64,000 nt of DNA from Gloeophyllum trabeum ATCC 11539 (lineage: Eukaryota > Basidiomycota > Agaricomycetes > Gloeophyllales > Gloeophyllaceae). Of this stretch, positions 1-10,523 are shown piece by piece (positions within the stretch are counted from its first letter, which is position 1; each line of letters opens with the position of its first letter). The stretch lies in NCBI RefSeq assembly GCF_000344685.1, contig NW_006920410.1, forward strand, positions 1,326,414 to 1,390,413. Reading direction: 5' to 3'. The position numbers and the translations under genes were made by a program. The notes beneath the pieces are model-generated. The model worked only from the letters and a program-made list of their open reading frames with translations. It was not told the DNA's origin and did no database searches.

Positions 1-1669
1 ATTTCATTTTGATCTCCCATGGCGAATCCGCCGCATCCGCTTCCTTGGCTGAGACAGTCAATGGAAACTCCGAGCCAATGAGTAGAGAAGCAGGTCTTCC
101 GGGTCCGCAATGCATGAAAGATACTGCGGGCCGTTGCAAGACTTGCACAACCCGCGTTGTCTTCGTGTTCAAGGCAGGTGCTGCAGACACGCGCGAATCG
201 GGACCAACACTCCCCTTTCGACCTTGCTGTGAAACCAACGCTTGGGAACTAGTTTGGATGAGGTTCCCGACGCCGTCTGCAACACTCTCAAGCACGTATA
301 CGTGCGTGCCTAAACTATCCAAGGACGCAGTCAGCGGAACCTTCAACTCTTGAGGTGAATCCGTAGTCCGCTTGTGCCTCGGGTCACCGCGGGCCTGAGG
401 CGCGTCATCATTGTGGCCGCCTTCGATGCCTTCCACCATGAAATGCTCTCTTTTGCCGTTGACGTCCCTATACCACCTCAAGCTCAACGGCGGCACGCCG
501 TACAGGCCAATCTCGAAATTGATGTCTCTATCTTCGCCCGCGCACCGTATGTCGCTCCCGCGACGGGAAATAATGTCATCTGTGAATTCCACCCGTGGAC
601 AGGGCGCCACGACCACCTCCGGGGCATACAGCACACGAGCATCTACTTTCGCCTGATCAAGTACTCGGTGGAGGCGAACGACACCAGGCTTGTCTATGGC
701 GATGTGAACCAGGGACTGAGTCCTCTGGAGCCTGGATTTGAGTAATTGGCCGCTTTCGTCGTCTTCTGCGTCATCATATTCGTCGTAATCATCCGAGTCG
801 TAATTTTCTTTCCGAGGGACAGCGGCGCGAGCTGCACTATCCTCCCGGTATTTACGTTCCATGGTATTAAGGTCCTTGACAGTCAGATTATATGATGGCA
901 CTTTCTCAAGCGTTTCGAAAGGAACGCCCAGCGGTGTGAGGGAGTACTGCAAAGCGATTGGACTGGTGTTGTTGAGTAGGACAGGTACAAAGGCTATGTG
1001 ACCTGGCCCATCCAGGCAAAACATTTGACCGTCTGGATTAAGGCGAGCTGTGCTGATCGGAGACATGCGTACTGTATGTTGACCGAGCAGATGGCTGTCA
1101 TACTGAGATCCCCAGGATATCAACCCGAGACTCAATGTGGATACGAGGTCGGAGAATGTGTATGTTGTCGGGGTAGTGGGAAGCTGTTGGCGACCTAGAA
1201 GACAACATAGGAATTCATCGAAGTAGCAACCTTATGATATCGTGACATACTGAGGAGCCCAAGTTGAGGAAGAATACCCCCTGCGACATTGACATTGATT
1301 CCCCCGAATAGTACTCCGTCAAGGAAGCCAGCAGTCAGGATTTGCAACGCAGTGACAGCTCTGCTGTAATTGAGGCGAGGAATGCGCAGTTGCGATAAGG
1401 CCATAAAGTAGAGCGTATCCACCAAGAGCCATTTTCGACAGTATGACGCGCTAGATGCATCTTGCGGTGAAAAATTATATTGCAGAGCATCGAACAGTTT
1501 AACAGCCTACAACACAAATGAGTAAGAAATGCAATTCTGCATCGCGACGGGGTTCAGAGCCCTAAAACACTCGCACCTGGCACAGCAAACCAAGGCTTAG
1601 AAAGTACAGTCTTTGGGTAGGGAAGTCCAGATATCTCTCTGGAATCAAGGGTGGTGCAGTGGAAGTCAT
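1..1669 (-). CDS. POM152: Nucleoporin POM152, N-terminal part (cut by window edge)
   Basis: Membrane-anchored ring nucleoporin of the nuclear pore complex. Three exons read on the minus strand: 1577-1669, 1251-1506 and 1-1194; they join in frame and the last runs off the left edge. The start gives MTSTAPPLIPERYLDFPTQR, matching the fungal POM152 opening, followed by the hydrophobic segments expected near the N terminus and the HLLGQHTVRMSP stretch typical of the family. Downstream is an acidic linker (about residues 240-260) and then the start of the Ig-like lumenal repeats. The second intron (1195-1250) is short and its sequence would otherwise end the ORF at once. It is divergent from the RNase III-like gene with about 295 bp between starts. 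The C-terminal lumenal repeats are outside the window. Identification is by remembered family features, not a search. Confidence 0.88.
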
Positions 1670-1964
1670 GGTAAGATGATTTCACGGCGCGTCGTCAGAC
1701 ATGCAGAAGAGCATCAGCTGTCCAGAGGAAAGTTCCACAGCAGAGACAGCCGTAGTGTCCAGCGAGAGAGTACGAACTGCGAGTAAGCTGGCGGCCGCCC
1801 CGAGGATGTGTGGCGGTCGTGGACAAAGGCTGTAGACGCGTGAAGTCACGCTTGAACATGTGACCGCTGCTCCGCTTATGGGCGGAAATTGCTGGCATAG
1901 TGTTTCTTTTACCCAAACATCCGCGCACGGGTTTCGCGTTGGCTTTGCAGCTGTGTCGGACAGC

Positions 1965-3561
1965 ATGTCGTCTCCTGGTGAGTGCTCTGCACCCGTTACT
2001 GCTGTGAGGACTGCATTCACTGACTCAGCCGCAGAAGCCGCAGAGGCCAGCACGTGGTCCAACCTGCCTCCGAAGATGAGGGGTGGCCAGAGCTTTGCCC
2101 CCAAGCGCTCGATAGCAGTCTCCTCTTCCATGGCCAATATACCCGCTCTTCCGAAACTTACTGGCGATATTATCCTGGAGGTCTTCACCCACAAGTCGTT
2201 GCGCTTCGAAGGTGCTCCTCGTAATGAGGAAGTGGGTGACAGTGACCGACTGGCGGAACTGGGCGCGAAAGTCCTTGAAATGGCTGTCTGCTATGCCCTC
2301 TTCAACAAGAGACCTATGCTCGAGGCGGAAGAGATTGAAGTAAGCCGCTAGTGTTCCGACCATTCCCAACTTGCTCTTATGCCACACACAGAAGCAGACG
2401 AAGGAGGCTCTGTCGGACGACAAGATAGAGGGTTGGATCACACTATACCGCCTTAGAGAAAAGCTCCGATGTACTCCAGATGCCTTTCCGAGTCTTCGCA
2501 CGCCCAAGGTACCGTCGTCGTTGAGGATCCCTCCGGTCTTCACTGATGTTCTATTAGGAAGTGCGCCACCTCTTCAATTCGTACGTAGGTGCTGTGTTCG
2601 TCACGAGTGGACTTCGTGTCGTGCAGAATTGGATCACCAAACTCGTGGATCCAGAGTCCGAACCTCCTCCCGTCATAGAGCTCGAGTCGGATCAGAGCTC
2701 CAACGCCCCTGCCGCCAAACGACAACGAACTGATCCCATTGCCATGAATATGTCTCCTCCTCCTCCCGTTATGGCACCACCGCCTCTTCCTCCCTCCCAG
2801 CAGCCGACAATGTCCTATCTACAGCTATTTAATCAGACGGCAAACCAGCGCCGACTCGCCGTCGAGTATCCCGCTACGTTCGTCGGCCCTCCTCATGCAG
2901 GTTCATGGACTGTAACATGTCGCGGTATGCTCATGGTAGATCTGACAGCTAGTTACTATATGACTGACAGTTTGATAGTCAATGGTGTTGACCGAGGTCA
3001 TGGATCTGGTCAAAGTAAACAAGTTGCAAAGGAAATGGCGGCACAGCAAGCCTTCTTCGCCTTAGGTTGGGGACAGCCTCCCGGGGGTCGCAGCATGTCA
3101 GTAGACTCCGAGTCTCATTTTCAGCCGAAAGTAGAACCAGCCGAGTCTCCCTTACATTTCCCCCCACCTCCTGCTATGCCGCCACCTCCATTGCCTGCCC
3201 AACCAAATCCCCTTGCACCTGCTCAACCATCTGTCGCCTTCTTACCTATTTTCAATCAAACCGCTGCACAGCGCCGACATCAGGTGGAGTACCCCGCCGA
3301 GTTTGTCGGCCCTGCACATGCGGGCAGCTGGAGTGTCAGATGCATAGGCATGCTTGCCCTTTCATGCCCGTCGTTGAAAACAGACCGTACTGATCACGCG
3401 TTATAGTTGACGGTATTGAGAAAGGTCATGGAACAGGAACCAGCAAGCAGCTAGCCAAGGAAGAGGCTGCAAAGCAAGCGTACTACAATATGGGATGGGC
3501 TCCTCGTCAGTCAATTTGCTGTTCACCTTTGTTACTCAAAGCTCATTTTGCAAAGGAGGGT
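1965..3561 (+). CDS. RNase III-like protein with two dsRNA-binding domains
   Basis: The N-terminal RNase III-like domain begins around MANIPALPKLTGD (ATG 2131) and includes EVFTHKSLRFEGAP and then DSDRLAELGAKVLEMAV at the place of the RNase III signature. Two dsRBDs follow, each with FNQT..QRR..VEYPA.FVGP.HAGSW and a GHG(S/T)G.SKQ(V/L)AKE.AA.QA helix, separated by a Pro-rich linker. Introns: about 2340-2391, 2510-2560, a 54-nt in-frame intron near 2924-2977, and one starting GC (near 3352-3405). After a last intron at about 3507-3555 the protein ends soon after NMGWAP. I chose ATG 1965; in-frame ATGs at 1860 and 2131 are alternatives. The signature lacks the usual Asp of GDA (it reads GAK), so catalysis is doubtful. 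It may act in RNA interference or ribosomal/mitochondrial RNA binding; the exact role is unknown. Confidence 0.8.
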
Positions 3562-4143
3562 AACCATAATCAAGCAGAATACGTGTCCAGCCGCCTCAAC
3601 CTTTGGGCAACTCCCGTCAAATGCTGTTATTCTGCGGTTCCCGAAGGGAGTCTCCCTCTCACGTTGACCCTCAATGCGAGGGGTTGTTCAGCAAGTTCAC
3701 AGCTTTCCGCATTGAGGGGTGACGTGTAAGCGAGACTTTCGCCGGGAACAGCGGACCAACATCATTTTGCAGAGCTACCTGTAATGTGGTGTTCTGTTGT
3801 AGTCTAGCGCGTATGCACATGTGAAAAATCCCCACCGATGTAAACCAGACTGCGGTGCGGATTTTTCTCAGGGAGCTAGCACGACCATGCTTGCGACCGG
3901 TGTGGGTGGTTTTGCTTGCAATCGAGTTGCAACGGACTCCTCCATATTAGTGTTGATGGTGTTGCTATCTGCCGTTACAGCTCATTCCTTGGGAGCTCAG
4001 GTAATTGCCCACCTTTCGATTTTCCGAAGACAACTTCTAATACAAGCATGATGACTAACCCTAGCATTACACGCCTGTCCTCATGTATGCTATACGACAG
4101 CAGAATGTGCACTATATTGACATACGTGCTCGGGGCGGACCTC
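3562..4143. other. Intergenic, convergent gene ends
   Basis: About 580 bp between the 3' ends of the RNase III-like gene and the thioredoxin gene. Short ORFs on the plus strand show no recognisable protein and no consistent exon structure. I see no RNA gene or repeat here; both terminators and polyadenylation regions must lie in it. Confidence 0.5.
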
Positions 4144-4868
4144 CTAACTCAAGTACCAGAAAAGTAGATAGGCTCCCAGCAGAGCGAGGAGGACCTTAAC
4201 TTGAGGGTCCAAATTCTTCACTCCGGCAATGGCATCGCCTACATCCGGTTTCGGAGTCGAACCGCCTAACGTCTGACCTTTGCCCGAGAACGCGGATGCT
4301 GAACCCGACGATGAGGCATGTCGGCGGACTGCGCTCTCCAACCCTCTTGTGAACATTGTCAGTGAGACGATGGCAAGATATACCAATGAGCAGGGACATA
4401 CACTCGGTTTGCCCCTCGCACTTCATCCACCTTGGTCTCTCCCTTCAAGAAGATAAATGTAGGCCTTCCATGAGGCAAGTCATCCATGCGTGTTTAGTCA
4501 AGGCTAGGGTCGACAAGTGAATGAGGTCCTCACATTGCGCCGACGCGATATAAACTAGCCACGTCCTTCGCAGCGTCCACGTCGCACTTCAAGAAGTTCA
4601 CATTCTTGTATTGCTTCGACAGCGCCTCGAATGTGGGTGCTATTGCATGGCAGGGTCCACACCTTGCTCGACTGAGTTTCCTCTACGCCCGCCGCGGCAA
4701 CAAATCCACATACCATGTCGCATGGAAATCAATGACCTATACCCGATTGTCAGAGCGGGCTGACCACGAAGTGCAGTGAAGAGTGGACATACTGACAGAA
4801 AGCTTGTCCTTCGATTTCGAGAGGATGCCATTGAGCTGAGGTACAGATGTTATGTGGGTAATAGACAT
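4144..4868 (-). CDS. Thioredoxin-domain protein with C-terminal membrane anchor
   Basis: Dithiol-disulfide oxidoreductase. Five exons on the minus strand: 4797-4868, 4714-4736, 4534-4662, 4402-4464 and 4144-4345; together 489 nt, 162 residues. The redox motif W-C-G-P-C-H is split by the second intron (the Trp codon spans it) at about residues 32-37. The conserved cis-Pro sits in GAMPTF, also across an intron. After the roughly 105-residue thioredoxin fold comes a Ser/Gly-rich linker and then a C-terminal hydrophobic helix ending LLALLGAYLLFWYLS, which looks like a tail anchor. Canonical thioredoxins stop before such a tail, so this one is probably membrane-bound with the fold in the cytosol. 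Compare thioredoxin-like proteins with PITH or TM tails; no PITH domain is visible. Confidence 0.85.
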
Positions 4869-5169
4869 CGTTCCGGGGATCGAATGAGGCTTTCAATCAC
4901 AGACTAAGACTACAGTAGCTGTTTTGCGTAGAGTTAGGTGTAAACAGCGAGGTCGACGTGTGCAGTGCGAGTTTCACGCGCATTATGCCATGATTCTTCC
5001 CGATCGAAGCCGGCCTTCACACTTCCATCGGGGGAAATCCCGGGTGAAATCCAAGGTCGCATAGACTGTTACATACCGAGATACATACATGAAGAGTTTT
5101 TTGTAGATGTACACTCAAGGCCGAAGATCGTCCTAGTACCCCCCCAGATCACACATGGCCATAGTTCAC
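4869..5169. other. Intergenic
   Basis: About 300 bp upstream of the thioredoxin gene and downstream of the Ser-rich gene on the same strand. It must hold the thioredoxin promoter; I see no clear TATA element, repeat or RNA gene. Confidence 0.4.
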
Positions 5170-7222
5170 CTAACCCCTCGTACTGGGCCGATTTCTCACT
5201 CCTCCTGACCTGCGAAGAGGCACAGTCAGTCCCGAGAATTCATGCGTTGTAGGCGCCAAAGTATTCAACTCCGGTGGCTGGACAGGACGAGCAAGTAACC
5301 CCTGATATGCTCGTGAATGGTCGAGTTGGAGGCTGTGACGTCTCCCCTCAAACATCGTCAAGCTAGGTTCCCCTACTGAGGCGGCGCGCAGCCGTCTTAG
5401 AGCCTTTGGTTGCGTTTCGCTCTCCACGGCGCTGTCAGGAAAAGGTGGTTTGGTGCAGGGGTAGCCGTCTGATGCGCTTGACATAGGTTCAGCCGGGTGG
5501 ACGTTGCCGCCAGAGATCCCGCCGTTCTCGTCTTCACAACTGGACCTAGGATATTGGGACCACCAGAGCTGCAAAGGAATCTTAGGAGGTTCCAGCTTCT
5601 CCGCCGTAAGCTTGGTGGCGACGTTCTTCCTCAAGACCTGTATGACACTGATCTTGTGACCGGACGATGGAAGCAAAAGACCTGGCGAACAAGAGAACCG
5701 TAGAGGAGTGAACACTTTCTCGCCGCACATAATCTTCCCTGTTGCTTCGGCTCTCCGATCTTCCACGAAATATTCAAAAACCCAGGTAAATGTCACGTTG
5801 CTCTGAAGTCCTTTCGCCCTCCTGTTCCGACGAGTCTCCGTTCCATGCACGACGTATACGCCATTGGCCTTGATGACTAGCGAAGCTTGCCGGGAGATGT
5901 AATCCCGAGACTCGTCCCCGTTGACGGTCAGACGCCGCAGAACGGGAGGACTATCCAGGGCGGAGTGATGAAATGTAAAGATTTCTCGCTTTGACGGTAG
6001 GAAGTCTGCCCTTGCGGTGCGGGGGTCGATCTCATCGCTAGCATAGTTAGATGACGACATGGCATTCCGGCTACCCGGATGAGGTGTTGCCCTAGAATAT
6101 CCCTTGAGCCGGAAGACAGGCCGTACGGAACGAAACCCTTCTTGGTCAATCCAGATATCGATAAGGATATGCTGCAGGTATGAGAAGCCTCGCCGAAGGG
6201 ATAAACTTTTAGAGGTACCACTCGACATGGAAGAGGCGGTCGAATATGAATCATAAGAGGAAGCAGAATGAGAAGACCGCAGCGAGCTACAGTAAGATTG
6301 ACAGCTATAGTTGGGACTTGAGGGGCAGGAATTAACATCTGATATCGACGTTGTCGAGGAAGCCGAACTCGCGAGCCATGGCCCAGAGATAGAAGGCGCC
6401 GTCTGTGTCCGCCAGCGGGAGAAGGAAACACTATCAGCAAGTCTGCGGGGCAGAAGACCGTGAAGGGCATTATTCGCAGATTGCGAGGTTTTCGAAGTCT
6501 GAGTTAGGCCTCGTTGAATAGTCGGAGTGTCCATAGGTGAGAGACTCGGGGTATCATATTGATGGCAACCTGGCGAAGGCGGCGCAAACAAGACTGTAGA
6601 TAGACTGGAGAAGGAACTCAGAAGGTCAGAAGGGCTTGAAGAGCGAACGGGAAACGCTTCTGTCAGTCCCTGTCTTTGTGAGAGTGACTCTGGGGAAAGT
6701 GGTGATCCTGGAAGGACTCCGAGGAATTAAATAGGCGCGTGCTAGGTCTGGCAGCGGTCCTTCATTCTCAATGACTGCAGTATGAACCGTGGCAGCTGAG
6801 GGAGCGCGTCGTCCTTCAGCATCATGGAGGCGTCGAACTTCAGCTGGCCTCTCATTCGGTAGTACGGGATAGCTGCTCTCGTCCGTTAACCCAAGTCCCA
6901 AGGGAAACGAAACATCTTGAGCATTCGCCGCAGGACCAAAGTCATTCTCTCGTTTGCGAGCAGGCGAAGGGCCAAAAGTACCCGCGGAAACGGAGGAATA
7001 GACACTAGCGCTTGAAGAGGTCTCATCGCTGCAATTCGTCAGCAGTACAGGCTCCAGAGAATGCTTGGAACTTCCGGAAGCCAACTGCAGGTAGATCGGT
7101 ATTTCGCCAGAACTCCAGGTACCAAAGACTTGAGAGGATCCAGGACTCAAAGCCGGAGACGGCGGAGACAAGGTATCAAGTAGGTCGAAGACACTAATCG
7201 GGGAGAGAGAACGCAGAGACAT
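5170..7222 (-). CDS. Ser-rich conserved basidiomycete protein of unknown function
   Basis: Two minus-strand reading frames are best joined into one gene: exon 1 6649-7222 and exon 2 5170-6593, linked by a 55-nt intron (donor GTTCGC, branch-like CTGAC, acceptor CTACAG). The joined length is 1998 nt, 665 residues. The first half is disordered and rich in Ser/Pro. From about residue 325 there is an ordered domain with FRSVRPVFRLKGY, the segment VTFTWVFEYFVEDRR, and FTPLRFSCSPGLLLPSSGHK, followed by ...AEKLEPPKIPLQLWW. I recognise this as a pattern of conserved agaricomycete hypothetical proteins but no named family. No membrane segment or signal peptide is seen. The donor is not strong, so the splice choice is inferred from frame. 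The start is within 90 bp of a transposable element (7307-7635). Confidence 0.65.
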
Positions 7223-7306
7223 GAAGAGAACGACTTAGGTAGAAATACAAATGTGAGAGGGAGTGCAGCTGCAGAACACCGGCAACGTCGCAGCGGCAGT
7301 GATTAT

Positions 7307-7635
7307 CAGTATCGAGGCTTTGTGGAAACGCGGACAAAAGTTGGCCATCTGAGACCCCTCAGGCCTGACTTTTCGCGGACAAAGCGACCGATTTTGGGAG
7401 CCCAGCGGCCAACCCTTATTTTTCCCGCGGACATCACCTGCCCATTTTGGGCAGGATTTCTCGGCATACGCCGAGCGCGGGAAGATTTGAGCGTTACCCA
7501 CGCCGCAATTCCCAAATATGGAAGGCAAATCGAGCTGGCACCTGATTTTTCGCGGACAAAAGGGCGTAAAATCGGGAAATTTGGCGCGGACAAAGACGCT
7601 GAATTTTGGGCATCTAAAATAAAGCCTCGATACTG
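7307..7635. mobile_element. 329-bp TIR element (MITE-like non-autonomous DNA transposon)
   Basis: Perfect 15-bp terminal inverted repeats: CAGTATCGAGGCTTT at 7307-7321 and its reverse complement at 7621-7635. A direct repeat ATTAT flanks both ends (7302-7306 and 7636-7640); read slightly differently the duplication is ATTATCAG (8 bp). No protein is encoded. The interior carries several copies of the string GCGGACAAA (near 7330, 7376, 7551 and 7584), so it is itself built of subrepeats. The short size, TIRs and target duplication fit a MITE; the superfamily cannot be fixed from this alone (an 8-bp duplication would suggest hAT). Confidence 0.8.
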
Positions 7636-7674
7636 ATTATCAGGGGTCCTGGCAGTGGTCGTTCAGGAAGCCTC

Positions 7675-7786
7675 TGTCGGAAATTTCCAAATCGCCTTAC
7701 GAGGCCTTGCAAGGCTTCCCAATGCGGCAATGTCGGAAATTTCCAAATCGCCTTACGAGGCCTTGCAAGGCTTCCCAATGCGGCAA
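7675..7786. repeat. Tandem duplication, 2 x 56 bp
   Basis: The 56-bp unit at 7675-7730 is repeated without a visible mismatch at 7731-7786; the unit begins TGTCGGAAATTTCC and ends AATGCGGCAA. After the second copy the sequence diverges into GGGCGG. Perfect identity suggests a recent slip or unequal exchange. Confidence 0.9.
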
Positions 7787-7949
7787 GGGCGGACCGCCTT
7801 ACGAAACATCAGTAAACCTTACCATGGACCTTGCCATGGACCTTACAACGGCATTGCCACGGTCTTGCCGGGCGGCAGCACGGGGATATCAGCGGCTAGT
7901 CTGAGGACCTGTCGTGTATGGCATAACCAAAAATGGAATGCTGTTTTCA

Positions 7950-8049
7950 GAAGTGTGCACATGAGGATTCGAACCTGGACCCTTTCAAATACTGGATGAA
8001 ATAGTACCTATGTAGTAAACAGACGCAATAACCGCTCCGCCAGAGCTGA
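7950..8049 (-). repeat. tRNA-derived fossil (SINE head or tRNA pseudogene)
   Basis: On the minus strand an A-box-like string TGGCGGAGCGG (8032-8042) is followed 67 nt later by a perfect B box GGTTCGAATCC (7965-7975). These are the two internal RNA polymerase III promoter elements in the right order. The flanks that would form the acceptor stem (nt 1-7 and 66-72) do not pair and the T-stem pairs poorly, so this is not a working tRNA gene. A tRNA-derived SINE or a decayed tRNA fits best; it sits inside the repeat island. Confidence 0.5.
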
Positions 8050-8589
8050 TACTAAGTTTGATACTTAGTATAATATATTGTAATAGTGGTCGAGGACTTT
8101 CCACTCCCCATGTTCCATGTCTGCATAGGAACAAATATATAAGTAATATAAGTAATATACAATATCAAGGAGACAAAGAGCAAGACAGAAACGATGAAGA
8201 AAGCGAGAAAACTGGTGCCTATAGTGAAAGTACCGGCCATGGGTGCCTTGCCATGCAACGATAGCCATCTGAGCCATGTCCCTCGCTTGCCATATAGGGA
8301 CATGCGTGGGAAGGTCGTTGCCATTGGCTGGCAAGGCCGTGGTAACGCCGGTCCCTTGGAAGGCAGTTTCCGAATTTCCGACATCTGGGAAGCCTTAGCC
8401 ACATTCTGAATCACAAGTGAACGTTGAAAGTTGAACACCGACACGCATGGCACTTGCTTGAAGCAAGTATGAGCGACTGCACACTCGATCATGTCACAGA
8501 TACTGATTCATAGATGAGGAACCGTGCATTAAGCCATTACTCTAAGACTGTAAAAGCCGAACATTTTGAGAAAGATTAGATGATACCCT

Positions 8590-10523
8590 CTACGCCCCAG
8601 CCTGGGCAGCTTTCAACATCTCCTGCTCCTTCCTCCGCACGGAATACTTGTTCCTTAGCAAGCAGTAGTCCCCGAACGAATTCTGGCTTCGCCACTTCTC
8701 ACCGGGGAACCACAGCGCACGCGAGAGCACAGGCGAATGCTTCGCATCTAGGAACGGTGCACAGTGTATCCGCTCCCAGGCAAGTTCGTCAACTGCATAT
8801 CGAGGCTCGTGGGGTGCTTCCGAGGGGTGTTCGGGGAAGTCCAAGTCGATAAGGTAATCGCACGTATGCAACGGAGTCTAAGGAAAACGATCAAGTCAGT
8901 GCCTTGTGCACACCAGTCACATATAGAAACTACTGACGTAGTGCGAGTGTTCTTCTTTGTTCAGGTCGTTCAACCCTTCCGGGACCAATCTGGTGCCTTC
9001 CCTAAGCCAGAGACCCGACCGACCGCTAGGAGGGAAGTGTCCCGGCAGCAACCCGTCGAACTCGCTCTTGACGAAATCCACTCTCACCCCATCGGGTACG
9101 TGGAAGTGGCTAGGGAAGCGATGCCACTCCTTGCCCAGACATAATCGCAAACCGAACTCCTTTATAGGCGACAGGTCGATCCGAGGGAGCTCCTCTTCCT
9201 TGACATCTGCGGGTCTTGGCGGTAAGAAGCCAGTGACATTCAGCAAACGCGGGAGCTCCTGCCCCTGCAGTTGATATGTGACGGATATGGGAGCGTGATA
9301 GTATTGATAGAGAGCCACTGTCCGGGAGAGCGAAAGTATGATCGCGGCGAACACCACTGATGAGGTGAAGGTCCGGAATATGGACGTCGTGGACGCCTTC
9401 GAACTTAGGTCAGCGCATGAAAGTGCTAAAGGATTGACGGTCAACCTTACCCGATAAGGTGAACCTGTGACCTTAATAAATGCAACCTCTATCCAGCCTC
9501 GGATGAGATAAAGAGCGACCGCGGCGTTGAAGCATATGAGTGGATAACCCGGGAACATAAATCTTTCTTCTTTATGCGGCTGGAGGGTGAGGATAGCTGT
9601 CCAAACGTACAAGGGTGCCAGTCTTAGCGCAAGGACCGTGAAAGGGGAGCTCTGCTCGAGAGATGGCGTATAAGAACCCAACCGCCTACGATCTGCGACA
9701 TACGTAATCGCCAACGCAGGTAAGACGGCATAGGCGAGAGGGACTGCGACGTTGAAATTCAGAAGCAGATTTCTGAAGTAGAAAGTCCACGGTTCCGTGC
9801 CATACAATTCAGGACCACGGATGGAGCCGCCGAAAATATTGTATCGGATAATGTTCCAAGGTACAAGGGTCAGGCGTCCGTAAGCAAGACTGTCGATGGC
9901 CACAACCGGGACCTAAAACCAAGTTAGCAATGGATTATAACCTCAGAGAATGTAGGACGCACGAATAAGAGTGCCGAGGTAGCCACTGCACTAGCGAAGT
10001 TCGACCATCTTCGCTTAAGCCATGTTTGGTACATGTCTGCCGGAACACGGTCACCGCTGAAAACGAACAGTTCCTCGACCACGAAAGGCAGCGAAAGGGC
10101 CAGCGCGAAAGGCCAGCCAACGATAGCTCCAGCAGCGAAACAGAGGGTAGCATAAAGTGTGCGCTGCTTGCTCTTCGTGCTGGCGGGCTCCATAGCGTAC
10201 GAAAATGCAAGCATGCTAGCATACATAGCAAAGGATGATGGTAGGAAAGCTATATATCGGTGATGAGGATGGGACGGGACTGGTGAAGGGCGGGCTCGTA
10301 CCTATTGAAGCATTCCACATCCCAGTGCTGAAGAGCAATAAGAAGAACAGGTATCGACCAACTTTCCGGTTCACCTTCTCCACGACGGTCCTGTAGAACT
10401 GGGTCTCGCATAATGAGGAGATGACGGCAAGGAAGATCCTAACGGCGAAAAATGCCGCTCTCTAACGTCTTCATTCGTCACCGAGACACATTTTTGTCGG
10501 AGTAATTCACTCACCTTCTCTCC
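8590..10523 (-). CDS. ALG9: ALG9 alpha-1,2-mannosyltransferase, 3' part, uninterrupted copy
   Basis: GT22-family ER mannosyltransferase that adds alpha-1,2 mannoses to the lumenal dolichol-linked oligosaccharide. On the minus strand the exons encode several hydrophobic segments, then VVAIDSLAYGRLTLVPWNII, the GT22 hallmark HKEERF at about 9557-9574, and a C-terminal exon (8590-8877) beginning TPLHTCDYLIDLDFP and ending KAAQAGA. The intron before VPVV has donor GTGCGT, branch GCTAAC and acceptor TTTTAG (50 nt). The 5' side is cut by a run of N at 10524. The missing N-terminal exons are present in the second copy (12182-12665). Together they give a complete ALG9 of usual make-up. Family identity is very likely; distinction from ALG12 rests on the N-terminal exon. 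Confidence 0.9.

Larger units (their letters stand above)
7650..8410. repeat. Low-complexity island with inverted similar ends
   Basis: The left part (about 7675-7870) and the reverse complement of the right part (about 8220-8395) share related strings: GGCTTCCCA..., TGTCGGAAATT..., a following ...CTGCCTT/CGCCTTACG, and repeats built on TTGCCATGG. This gives the region an imperfect inverted arrangement around an AT-rich centre (8050-8190) that contains a tRNA-like fossil. Open frames here are short and look like noise. It is probably a decayed repeat element next to the MITE, not a gene. Exact ends could not be set by eye. Confidence 0.45.

Noticed and set aside
1682..2194. 170-codon minus-strand frame
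   Set aside because: It is antisense to the N-terminal part of the RNase III-like gene and upstream region; no domain, and the plus strand has a coherent spliced protein.
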